Shown here: positions 8,649-14,993 of the stretch, one piece after another
How the letters are laid out: each line of letters begins with the position of its first letter
How positions within the stretch are numbered: the first letter of the stretch is position 1
NCBI GenBank assembly: GCA_000438255.1
Contig: FR901957.1
Span: 1 to 14,993 of the forward strand
Source: Clostridium sp. CAG:389
Lineage (GTDB): Bacteria; Bacillota; Clostridia; TANB77; CAG-508
DNA: 14,993 nt
Reading direction: 5' to 3'
Program-made: the position numbers and the translations under genes
Notes under the pieces: generated by a model
The model's input: only the letters and a program-made list of their open reading frames with translations
Database searches by the model: none
What the model was told of the DNA's origin: nothing

Positions 8649-10294
8649 ATTTCTTCATTTTCATTTATATCAATACTTTCAGCAGATGGAACTTTTGGAA
8701 GACCTGGCATTGTCATTATTTTTCCAGCAATTGCAACTACAAAACCAGCACCTGCTTTTAAATTAATATCTCTAATAGTTATTTCAAATGGTTCTTTACA
8801 TTCTAAATTTTTTGCATCATCTGAAAAAGAATATTGAGTTTTGGCAATACATATTGGTAAATTACCATATCCCATATTTTCAATTCTTTCAATTTCTGCA
8901 CTAGTATTTTCTTCAAAATGAACATTTGATGCTCCATATATTTGTTTTGCTACTTTTTCTATTTTCGTTTTTATATCATCTTGTAAATCATAAACATATT
9001 TAATATCAGTACTTTTTTGTGTCATTTCAACTAATTTTTTGGCAATATCAACTGCACCTTCTCCACCTTTTGCCCAGCCTTCCACAACGCTTGTTTCAAT
9101 ATTTATATCTTTTAATTTATCTTGAATAAATTCTATTTCACTTGATGTGTCTGTATTATATTTATTTATTGCAACAATTACATTTAATCCAAATTTTTCT
9201 TTTATATTTTCTATATGTTTATATAAATTTGACATTCCTCTTTCTAAGCCCTCAATATTTTCATCCTGAATTTTTTCTTTTTCAATTCCTCCATGATATT
9301 TTAAAGCTTTTATTGTTGCGACAATTACAACCGCATCTGGTTTTATTCCTGCTTTTCTGCATTTTATATCTAGAAATTTCTCAGCACCTAAATCTGCTCC
9401 AAAGCCTGCTTCCGTAATAGTATAATCAGCTAACTTCATAGCCATTTTAGTTGCAATTATACTATTACATCCATGTGCTATATTTGCAAAAGGTCCTCCA
9501 TGTATTATTGCTGGTGTATGTTCTAATGTTTGTACTAAATTAGGTTTTATTGCATCTTTCAACAATACAGTCATTGCTCCTTCTGCTTTTAAATTTTTAG
9601 CATATATTGGTTCTTTTTTTGAGTTATATCCTATTATTATATTTCCTAGTCTTTCTTTTAAATCCATTAAATTTTCTGATAAGCATAATATAGCCATAAT
9701 TTCAGATGCAACTGAAATATCAAATCCATCTTTTCTTGGAACAATTTTCTTTTCCCCTGATAAACCTGTTTCTACCACTCTTAACTGTCTATCATTCAAA
9801 TCTACACATCTTTTCCATGTAACTTCTTGTATATCCAATTCATTTCCAAAATATATATGATTATCTATCATACTTGCTAATAAATTATTTGCAGATGTTA
9901 TTGCATGTATATCTCCTGTAAAGTGAAGGTTGATATCTTCCATTGGTGCAACTTGAACATGTCCTCCTCCTGTTGCTCCACCTTTAATACCAAATACAGG
10001 TCCCAAAGATGGTTCTCTTAATGCTAATATAGATTTCTTACCTATTTTTGAAAGTCCATCTGCTATCGCTATTGATACTGTTGTTTTTCCTTCACCTAAT
10101 GGTGTTGGATTTATTGCTGTTACTAATATTAATTTTCCATTTTCTTTTTTGGCCAATTTAGTATATATATCATTAGAAATTTTTGCTTTATATTTTCCAT
10201 AACTTTCAATGTCATCTTCATTAATGTCTATTTTTTTTGCTATTTCTGTTATTGTTTCTAGTTTAACATTTTTTGCTATTTCTATATCAGTCAT
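8633..10294 (-). CDS. fhs: Formate-tetrahydrofolate ligase
   Basis: The enzyme makes 10-formyltetrahydrofolate from formate, tetrahydrofolate and ATP in the cytoplasm. The product feeds purine synthesis and, in acetogens and many anaerobes, the methyl branch of one-carbon metabolism. At 553 residues it is the usual length of the bacterial enzyme. The ATP-binding P-loop is seen at 61-72 (INPTPLGEGKTT), followed by REPSLGPVFGIKGGATGGG (93-111) and PMEDINLHFTGD (117-128). All are strongly conserved in the family, as is the C-terminal MPGLPKVPSAE. The start at 10294 has AAGGGAGAT upstream. Only about 30 nt separate it from the hairpin at 10327-10375, so no separate promoter fits between them. It probably depends on read-through from upstream genes or on a promoter inside the preceding gene. 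Confidence 0.97.
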   Translation of the reverse strand: MTDIEIAKNVKLETITEIAKKIDINEDDIESYGKYKAKISNDIYTKLAKKENGKLILVTAINPTPLGEGKTTVSIAIADGLSKIGKKSILALREPSLGPVFGIKGGATGGGHVQVAPMEDINLHFTGDIHAITSANNLLASMIDNHIYFGNELDIQEVTWKRCVDLNDRQLRVVETGLSGEKKIVPRKDGFDISVASEIMAILCLSENLMDLKERLGNIIIGYNSKKEPIYAKNLKAEGAMTVLLKDAIKPNLVQTLEHTPAIIHGGPFANIAHGCNSIIATKMAMKLADYTITEAGFGADLGAEKFLDIKCRKAGIKPDAVVIVATIKALKYHGGIEKEKIQDENIEGLERGMSNLYKHIENIKEKFGLNVIVAINKYNTDTSSEIEFIQDKLKDINIETSVVEGWAKGGEGAVDIAKKLVEMTQKSTDIKYVYDLQDDIKTKIEKVAKQIYGASNVHFEENTSAEIERIENMGYGNLPICIAKTQYSFSDDAKNLECKEPFEITIRDINLKAGAGFVVAIAGKIMTMPGLPKVPSAESIDINENEEIVGLF

Positions 10295-10326
10295 TTCACA
10301 TATCTCCCTTCTCTTTTAGAAAAATC

Positions 10327-10375
10327 GACCAATTGGGAAGTTGTCTCGATCAGTGTGACAGCTTACCTATTGGTC
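10327..10375 (-). terminator. Long hairpin between the PAP2-like gene and fhs: terminator or attenuator
   Basis: GACCAAT (10327-10333) pairs with ATTGGTC (10369-10375). Inside, further pairs GG/CC, AAG/CTT and TGTC/GACA continue the helix, separated by three single mismatches. This gives about 16 pairs and an 11-nt loop. On the minus strand it is followed by GATTTTTCT. It begins 3 bp after the stop codon of the PAP2-like gene. It reads as an intrinsic terminator, but fhs follows with no obvious promoter of its own, so partial read-through is likely. Confidence 0.65.
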
Positions 10376-10378
10376 TTT

Positions 10379-10819
10379 CTATGCTATAATGCCTACAATA
10401 ACTCCAAGTAAAGCTCCTACAAAAACTTGAACAGGAGTATGTCCTAATACTTCTACAAGTCTTTCAGATACTTGGAAACCTGTAAGTCCAGGTGTTTCTA
10501 TTATTTTATTAAGCAAAGCCGCTTGTTTTCCTGCCGCTCTTCTTACACCACAAGCATCATACATAACAACAAATGCCATTATCAATGACAATGCAAAAAT
10601 AGGTGTATCTACACCTTCATATTTCCCAATCATTGTCGCTAATGATACTACAATTGCTGAATGTGAACTCGGCATTCCACCTGCTCCTAATATTCTTTTA
10701 AAATTAAATTTTTTTGTTGTTATTAAATCATATATAACCTTATATAGTTGAATAAAAAACCATAATAAAATAGGTACATATATGTATTTATTTTGAATAA
10801 ATCCATTAAAATTGTTCAC
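10379..10819 (-). CDS. Divergent PAP2 family membrane protein (DUF212/YuiD type)
   Basis: 146 residues. The family signature GGMPSSHSA is at 47-55, MYDACGVRRAAGKQA follows at about 86-100, and LGHTPVQVFVGALLG lies near the C-terminus. Three to four hydrophobic segments place it in the membrane. The SSHS and LGHT-type motifs recall the phosphatase motifs of PAP2 enzymes, but the family is divergent and its substrate is not established. B. subtilis YuiD is a family member. The start is GTG, supported by AAGGGGA about 8 nt upstream. It lies 48 bp downstream of xseB and before fhs, so it is probably part of the same transcript as the exonuclease genes. Confidence 0.9.
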   Translation of the reverse strand: MNNFNGFIQNKYIYVPILLWFFIQLYKVIYDLITTKKFNFKRILGAGGMPSSHSAIVVSLATMIGKYEGVDTPIFALSLIMAFVVMYDACGVRRAAGKQAALLNKIIETPGLTGFQVSERLVEVLGHTPVQVFVGALLGVIVGIIA

Positions 10820-10867
10820 TTTTCTTTTCCCCTTAAATAATTATTTTAAGACATTTTTATTATAAAA

Positions 10868-11092
10868 TTACTCTTCTGTTTCAAAATTTTCTTCTTTTAA
10901 TTCTCCATCTTTTTCAAGTAAAATTGTTATTTTCTTTTCTGCTTCTTCTAATATCTTATTACATTCTTTTGAAATTTTTATTCCTTCTTCAAATTTAGAT
11001 ATTGATTCATCTAAATTTAAATCTCCTTTTTCTAACTCTGTTACTATTTTTTCTAGATTTTCCATATTATCTTCAAAATTTGCTTTTGCCAT
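10868..11092 (-). CDS. xseB: Exodeoxyribonuclease VII small subunit
   Basis: The protein has 74 residues, the normal size of the family. It is almost wholly helical, with the conserved pattern FEDNMENLEKIVTELEKGDLNLDESISKFEEGIKISKECNKIL and an acidic tail. Small subunits assemble around XseA to form exonuclease VII, which degrades single-stranded DNA to short oligonucleotides. Start: GGAGGAA about 8 nt upstream of ATG. It is separated from xseA by the PepSY-like gene, which is unusual, since the two subunits are commonly adjacent. Confidence 0.93.
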   Translation of the reverse strand: MAKANFEDNMENLEKIVTELEKGDLNLDESISKFEEGIKISKECNKILEEAEKKITILLEKDGELKEENFETEE

Positions 11093-11153
11093 TTATTATA
11101 TTCCTCCATGTCAAAATTTATATTATATTTTATATGTGTCAGTATTTAAGATA

Positions 11154-11645
11154 TTATTGTACTTCTGTTGCAACACCAGTTTTTACATTTACTATATATC
11201 TTGTAACTTCATTTCTATCTGTTTTTCCTATAACTCTAACAACATATGTTCCATCACTTTGTAATTCAGCTCTGTAATCATAAGAATCTACTGAAATAGC
11301 CCATTCATTTTTTGCTATTTCTATTGCTTTTTGCTCATCACTTATAGCTGTATTTTCTTTACTACTTTCTTGTTCTTCTTTTCCAATTACAGTTGTTTTA
11401 TTATCAGATACTTCATTTTTTATTGTATTTTCATTTTTTTCTGTGTTATCTACTGTTTCATTTAATTCATTTGAAATTACATTTTCTTCTATGTCATTAT
11501 TTTCAAATTCATTAAAATATTGTGATATATCTGAATTTATATTATTTTCTTCTTTTTTTGATTTATTATTAACTTTTCCATAAACTACAATACTCAATGT
11601 TATTATAACAGCTATTGCAATTGTTATTTTTGTTCCATTTGTCAT
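11154..11645 (-). CDS. Membrane-anchored PepSY-like protein
   Basis: The protein has 163 residues from the ATG at 11645, which has GAAAGGA about 8 nt upstream. A TTG at 11666 in the same frame would overlap that site and is less likely. A single hydrophobic helix at about 6-23 (ITIAIAVIITLSIVVY) is followed by a long Asn/Glu/Ser-rich linker (about 27-100) and a folded C-terminus (about 102-163). The C-terminus contains EQKAIEIAKNEWAIS, ELQSDGTYVVRVIG and TRYIVNVKTGVATEV, a pattern like PepSY-type domains. It is probably anchored outside the membrane, with the domain on a flexible arm. It sits between xseA and xseB. No link to DNA degradation is evident. The domain assignment is by pattern. 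Confidence 0.7.
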   Translation of the reverse strand: MTNGTKITIAIAVIITLSIVVYGKVNNKSKKEENNINSDISQYFNEFENNDIEENVISNELNETVDNTEKNENTIKNEVSDNKTTVIGKEEQESSKENTAISDEQKAIEIAKNEWAISVDSYDYRAELQSDGTYVVRVIGKTDRNEVTRYIVNVKTGVATEVQ

Positions 11646-11724
11646 TTTATTTTTCCTTTCTTGCAAAATGGAAATTCATTTTCAAGTTATTTTTTGAACT
11701 ATAACCTAATAAAATTACAAGAAT

Positions 11725-12918
11725 TTATAAGATTTCTGCTTGTTTTGTTCCGTCTACAAATCTTATATTTATTTTATCTCCTGTTTTCACATCTTTTGCA
11801 CTCTTAATTATTTTATCATTTTCTTCTACTAATGAATATCCTCTTGTTAATGTTTTTAAAGGACTTAATGTATCTAGTTTTGATATTAATTCTATATATT
11901 TTGTTTTTTCTTCTTTTTGCTTTGTTTTTATGCTATTTTCTAATCTTTTTATATATGCATCAATTTTTAGATAATTATCATTTATATTTCTTAAAGGTTC
12001 TTTAAACACCCTACTTGACATACATTTTTCATATCTTAATTTCATTATTTCAACTTTTTTAATTAAAGTTAATCTTAATCTATTTTGATATGTATTTATT
12101 TTTTGTTTTACTTCGTATATATCTGGCACAGCCAATTCAGCAGCTGCTGATGGTGTAGGTGCTCTTAAATCCGCAACGAAATCAGATATTGAAAAGTCTG
12201 TTTCATGTCCTACTGCTGAAATTATTGGTATTTCTGAATTATAAATTGCATGTGCTACTATTTCTTCATTAAATGGCCACAAATCTTCTAATGAACCTCC
12301 ACCTCTTGCTAAAATTAGCACATCTGCTAATTTATTTTCATTCATAAATTTTATACCTTCTGCAATTTTTTCAGCAGCTCCTTCTCCTTGAACAGGTACA
12401 GGAAATAATCTAATATTTACATTCGGATTTCTTCTAGTACTTACATTTATTATATCTCTTATTACAGAACCTGTTTGAGATGTTAAAACTCCTATTATTT
12501 TTGGCATTTGTGGTATTCGTTTTTTATGTTCTTCATCAAAATACCCTTCTTCTTCAAGTCTTTGTTTAAGTTCTTCATATTTTTTATATAAAATCCCAAC
12601 ACCATCTTCCTGCATTACTTTTACATAAATTTGATAAACTCCATCTCTTTCAAAAACTGAAACTCCTCCAAGCACAAAAACCTTCATTCCATCTTTTGGC
12701 ATAAAGCCAAGTTTTTGTGCATATGTTTTAAACATTACACATTTTATTAAAGAATTTTCATCTTTTAAAGTAAAATACATATGTCCTGTATAATGATTTT
12801 TAAAGTTTGATATTTCACCTTTTATTAAAACATTATTTAAATATTCATCATCTGCAATTTTGTTTTTAATATAGCTGTTTAATTCAGTTACACTTATTGC
12901 CATATCTTCATATTTCAT
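11725..12918 (-). CDS. xseA: Exodeoxyribonuclease VII large subunit
   Basis: Catalytic subunit of exonuclease VII, active on single-stranded DNA from both ends without a metal requirement in the well-studied enzymes. The N-terminal OB-fold is at about 5-105 (ISVTELNSYIK, GEISNFKNHYTGHMYFTLKD). The catalytic core carries IGVLTSQTGSVIRDI (142-156), ARGGGSLEDLWPFNEE (204-219) and SAVGHETDFSISDFVADLRAPTPSAAAE (234-261). A coiled helical region (about 265-350) precedes the C-terminal segment LSPLKTLTRGYSLVE. At 397 residues it is somewhat shorter than the E. coli and B. subtilis proteins, mainly in the helical part. Its start lies 3 bp from the stop of nusB, which indicates coupled expression. A folD gene often found in this neighbourhood is absent. 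Confidence 0.96.
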   Translation of the reverse strand: MKYEDMAISVTELNSYIKNKIADDEYLNNVLIKGEISNFKNHYTGHMYFTLKDENSLIKCVMFKTYAQKLGFMPKDGMKVFVLGGVSVFERDGVYQIYVKVMQEDGVGILYKKYEELKQRLEEEGYFDEEHKKRIPQMPKIIGVLTSQTGSVIRDIINVSTRRNPNVNIRLFPVPVQGEGAAEKIAEGIKFMNENKLADVLILARGGGSLEDLWPFNEEIVAHAIYNSEIPIISAVGHETDFSISDFVADLRAPTPSAAAELAVPDIYEVKQKINTYQNRLRLTLIKKVEIMKLRYEKCMSSRVFKEPLRNINDNYLKIDAYIKRLENSIKTKQKEEKTKYIELISKLDTLSPLKTLTRGYSLVEENDKIIKSAKDVKTGDKINIRFVDGTKQAEIL

Positions 12919-12921
12919 AAA

Positions 12922-13326
12922 TTACATTTCCTTTACTATACTTGCTAAAATTCCATTAACAAATTTTTTAGATTTATCTTCACCATATTTTTTAGCAAGT
13001 TCAACAGCCTCATTTATTGATACTTTATAAGGTACTTCACTAAATTTTATTTCATATATTGCTAATTTTAATACTGATAAATCCATTTTAGAAATTCTAT
13101 TTAATTTCCATTCTTCTTTCAAATTTTTTTCTATATCACTTAAAATTTCTGCTTTATTTTTTTCTATTCCTAAAATTGCATCTGTTATATATTTTTTTGC
13201 TTCTTCATCTTTTATGTTATTACTTTCAAAATATAAATCTACTTGTTCTTGTATGTTATCTACTTTTTGTATTTCTAAGCTATATATTAATTTGAAAGCA
13301 TGTTCCCTCATATCTGACCTGTTCAT
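12922..13326 (-). CDS. nusB: Transcription antitermination factor NusB
   Basis: 134 residues, the normal size of this all-helical factor, which binds boxA RNA with ribosomal protein S10 (NusE) and supports antitermination on rRNA operons. Family signatures include REHAFKLIYSLE (7-18) near the N-terminus, LSVLKLAIYEI with EVPYKVSINEAVELAKKYGEDKSKKFVNGILASI at the C-terminus. Start ATG at 13326 has AAAGGAA about 8 nt upstream. An internal ATG five codons on is less well placed. The gene follows the Asp23-type genes and precedes xseA, the order seen in many Firmicutes (yqhY, nusB, folD, xseA, xseB in Bacillus). Confidence 0.95.
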   Translation of the reverse strand: MNRSDMREHAFKLIYSLEIQKVDNIQEQVDLYFESNNIKDEEAKKYITDAILGIEKNKAEILSDIEKNLKEEWKLNRISKMDLSVLKLAIYEIKFSEVPYKVSINEAVELAKKYGEDKSKKFVNGILASIVKEM

Positions 13327-13385
13327 TGTTATATTCCTTTCAATCTTTTTGTTTGCTGTTTTTACACTTCTCGGCTTTTTTCTTT

Positions 13386-13589
13386 TTACATTCTATCTAT
13401 GAATTTTTTTAATTTTGCTTTAACATCATCTTTGTTTTGTTGAACATAATTTCCAACTAATGCACCTGCTAATATTATCAAAATTCCAATAATGACATCA
13501 TATAATCTTGTTGCTAACAATATTATTGCAATTATCACTCCTATTATTGCACCTTTGTATTGGTTTATAAATTTTTTAAAATCTTCCAT
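13386..13589 (-). CDS. Small two-helix membrane protein, DUF2273 family
   Basis: 67 residues, matching the usual size of DUF2273. A charged start (MEDFKKFINQYKG) is followed by two adjacent hydrophobic helices at about 13-29 and 31-48, with LYDVIIGILIILAGALVG in the second, and a basic tail (VKAKLKKFIDRM). It stands between the amaP-like gene and nusB. DUF2273 proteins commonly accompany Asp23 and AmaP and are thought to belong to the same membrane-associated envelope complex, but their exact role is not known. The ribosome binding site (GAAGGGA) is rather far from the ATG, about 13 nt. Confidence 0.9.
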   Translation of the reverse strand: MEDFKKFINQYKGAIIGVIIAIILLATRLYDVIIGILIILAGALVGNYVQQNKDDVKAKLKKFIDRM

Positions 13590-13649
13590 ATTTTATTTCA
13601 TTCCCTTCTAAGTCAAGAATTTTATTAAAATTTTTAACATATTTTTTAT

Positions 13650-14219
13650 TTAGATATCTTGGCTTACAGATTTAGGTTGTTTTTCTTGAACTGCTTTTTT
13701 TACTATTATATTTACTTCTTTTACTTCTAAATCTGTTGTTTCTTTGACTTTATTTTTTATTTTTTCTTGTAAGTCTGCTGATAAGTCTTTTATTACTGTG
13801 TCTGAACTTACTACTAAATTAACAAAAATATTAACATTATTTTCTTTATCCAATTCTACTCTTGATGTAACATCTTTTGCCATTTTGTATTGTTTTGTAA
13901 CAGCTTCAACTAAATCTTCAATTGTATCTTTTGAAATCATTAACTTTCCATTATCATTTGCTAAAAGAATTCCTTGTTTATCTTTTTGTTCTTGTTTTGA
14001 TGTTGGATCAAAGAATATACATCTAAGTGATAATAATATAAATACTATACTTACTCCTAATATTATTTTTGATGATGTTCCAAATAATAATAAATCTCTT
14101 ACTAATCCTTGTACTATTTCTATATCTAACCATCCAAATATTAGTAAACATGCTATTACTGATAATATTAATATTATATTTGAATATATAATTAGTGTAA
14201 CTTTTTCTATAAATTTCAT
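13650..14219 (-). CDS. amaP: Alkaline shock response membrane anchor AmaP-like protein
   Basis: 189 residues. There are two N-terminal transmembrane helices at about 8-30 and 49-70, then a cytoplasmic Asp23-related domain (about 83-175: GKLMISKDTIEDLVEAVTKQ, VNIFVNLVVSSDTVIKDLSADLQEKIKNKVKETTDLEVKEVNIIV). In Staphylococcus aureus, AmaP anchors Asp23 to the membrane. The direct neighbours here are an Asp23-type gene 76 bp upstream and DUF2273 60 bp downstream, which supports the same role. GAAAGGAATGGAAT precedes the start, with two possible Shine-Dalgarno registers. Confidence 0.9.
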   Translation of the reverse strand: MKFIEKVTLIIYSNIILILSVIACLLIFGWLDIEIVQGLVRDLLLFGTSSKIILGVSIVFILLSLRCIFFDPTSKQEQKDKQGILLANDNGKLMISKDTIEDLVEAVTKQYKMAKDVTSRVELDKENNVNIFVNLVVSSDTVIKDLSADLQEKIKNKVKETTDLEVKEVNIIVKKAVQEKQPKSVSQDI

Positions 14220-14295
14220 TTTTTATTCCATTCCTTTCAACGACCAACTTTGCATTAGTCTTTTATCTTTTATTTTTTATGTGTTTTTACACATT

Positions 14296-14787
14296 TTAGT
14301 TATTTTCTGTGTCTTCACTTTCGTTTTTTTCTTGTTTTGATTCTGAATATTCATTTTTTGATACATTTGTATCCACGCCTTGTACATGAACATTAACTTC
14401 TTCTACTTTAAATCCTGTCATTCCTTCTACTGCCTTTTTTATTCTATTTTGTATTTCATATGCTACATCTGGTATTCTTGAACCATATTCTACTATGATG
14501 TTTACATCTATTTTGGCTTTGTTGTCTGTTTTTTCTACTTTTATTCCTTTTGCCATGTTTTTCTTTCCGCTTAAAACTTCTGTTATTCCTCCCGCAAAGC
14601 CTCCTGACATTGATGCAACTCCTTGTACTTCTGATACTGCAACCCCTGCTATCACTGCAATTACATCATTTGATATTTCTATTCCGTTTTCTGTATCTTC
14701 TGTATTTTCTGCGTTTTCATTTGTTACTATTTTTTCTTCCTTGCTTTCATTTTCAATAACTTCTTTTTTAGAATTTTCTTCTTCCAT
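14296..14787 (-). CDS. Asp23/Gls24 family envelope stress protein
   Basis: 163 residues. An acidic, probably disordered N-terminus (1-34) leads into the Asp23 domain (35-143): GIEISNDVIAVIAGVAVSEVQGVASMSGG, then KIDVNIIVEYGSRIPDVAYEIQNRIKKAVEGMTGFKVEEVNVHVQGV. An acidic tail closes the protein. Family members are abundant cytoplasmic proteins held near the membrane and connected with cell-envelope homeostasis. Start at 14787 has AAGGAGG about 7 nt upstream. It is the first gene of the run leading through amaP, DUF2273 and nusB, and follows a strong terminator, so the promoter should lie in about 14800-14860. Several AT-rich -10-like words occur there, but none has a convincing -35. Confidence 0.93.
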   Translation of the reverse strand: MEEENSKKEVIENESKEEKIVTNENAENTEDTENGIEISNDVIAVIAGVAVSEVQGVASMSGGFAGGITEVLSGKKNMAKGIKVEKTDNKAKIDVNIIVEYGSRIPDVAYEIQNRIKKAVEGMTGFKVEEVNVHVQGVDTNVSKNEYSESKQEKNESEDTENN

Positions 14788-14865
14788 TAAAATTCCTCCT
14801 TTTTGAAATTTCTAAGAATGTGCAATGTGTTTATACAATAGTTTTTTTCATTTTCTATTATATAA

Positions 14866-14907
14866 AAAAATTGATATACTTAATACTTTATAAGTATATC
14901 AATTTTT
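14866..14907 (-). terminator. Strong hairpin upstream of the Asp23 operon
   Basis: AAAAATTGATATACTTA (14866-14882) and TAAGTATATCAATTTTT (14891-14907) pair perfectly over 17 bp with an 8-nt loop. On the minus strand a run of T follows, so it should terminate a gene lying beyond the right edge. The arms are symmetric, and the plus strand also ends in T-rich sequence. Bases from here to the right edge contain no gene I can support. Confidence 0.75.
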
Positions 14908-14960
14908 GGTATTTTTTACAACCTTTTTGGATGTTTTTTGCTATATTTTTTTGATTTATT

Positions 14961-14979
14961 GTTATTAGATAATAGTTTT
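14961..14979. repeat. Right copy of a window-end inverted repeat
   Basis: GTTATTAGATAATAGTTTT is the reverse complement of 11-29 apart from one base. It is followed by TGAGGTATTGCA, which loosely matches the reverse complement of the first ten bases of the window. The two copies point toward each other across the whole window. Confidence 0.5.
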
Positions 14980-14993
14980 GAGGTATTGCACTT

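Noticed and set aside
10295..10378. ZTP or tetrahydrofolate riboswitch ahead of fhs
   Set aside because: The hairpin lacks the conserved cores I know for these classes. Only one long interrupted stem is visible.
11646..11666. TTG start at 11666 for the PepSY-like protein
   Set aside because: The stretch from TTG to ATG holds the Shine-Dalgarno sequence of the ATG at 11645.
13744..14340. 198-codon plus-strand frame opposite the amaP-like gene
   Set aside because: It is a shadow of the minus-strand coding sequence, with no ribosome binding site and no recognisable protein pattern.
14961..14993. Start of a CRISPR array at the right edge (GTTTTGAGG...)
   Set aside because: Only one partial unit is present at each edge, they differ from one another, and similarity extends beyond a repeat-like unit. 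No spacer series can be seen.

Overview
The window is very AT-rich and densely coded, almost entirely on the minus strand. Gene content (formate-tetrahydrofolate ligase, an Asp23/AmaP/DUF2273 envelope set, a nusB-xseA-xseB cluster) and AAGGAGG-type ribosome binding sites point to a low-GC Firmicute, most likely an anaerobic, probably host-associated member of the Clostridia. No transposase, integrase, phage gene, rRNA or tRNA was seen.

Right part (about 8.6-14.9 kb): a conserved housekeeping run. In transcription order it reads asp23-like, amaP-like, DUF2273, nusB, xseA, a membrane-anchored PepSY-like protein, xseB, a YuiD-type PAP2 relative, then fhs. A strong hairpin lies upstream of the whole run (14866-14907). 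Another lies between the PAP2 relative and fhs (10327-10375), and a third overlaps the fhs stop codon (8626-8648). These genes cover envelope stress, rRNA antitermination, exonuclease VII and one-carbon metabolism.

Centre (8.1-8.6 kb): a small XRE/Cro-type regulator on the plus strand is divergent from a truncated pilin-like gene. An 11-bp direct repeat occurs on both sides of the shared intergenic region and may be an operator.

Left part (0.1-8.1 kb): an accessory surface-protein locus. Four paralogues share a type IV prepilin-like N-terminus (Gly, then a long hydrophobic helix lacking the usual Glu5). Three of them continue into FN3-like and other Ig-like modules with different C-terminal heads. 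One (101-2260) carries a (CA)36 dinucleotide tract within its leader-coding region. Gain or loss of one or two units puts a stop codon directly after the tract, so this looks like a frameshift on/off switch. A second gene (5183-7680) is broken by two short tandem duplications (10 bp and 61 bp period) and carries an in-frame 228-bp module duplication. A third (2958-5042) is intact and is followed by a small anchored FxLYD-like protein. The fourth (7854-8096) is reduced to its N-terminal helix. Promoters and terminators split this locus into short transcription units.

The main candidate for something new is this repeat-driven, shuffling family of pilin-like surface proteins, with a microsatellite switch placed in a leader that processing would remove. 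Everything about switching is inferred from sequence.
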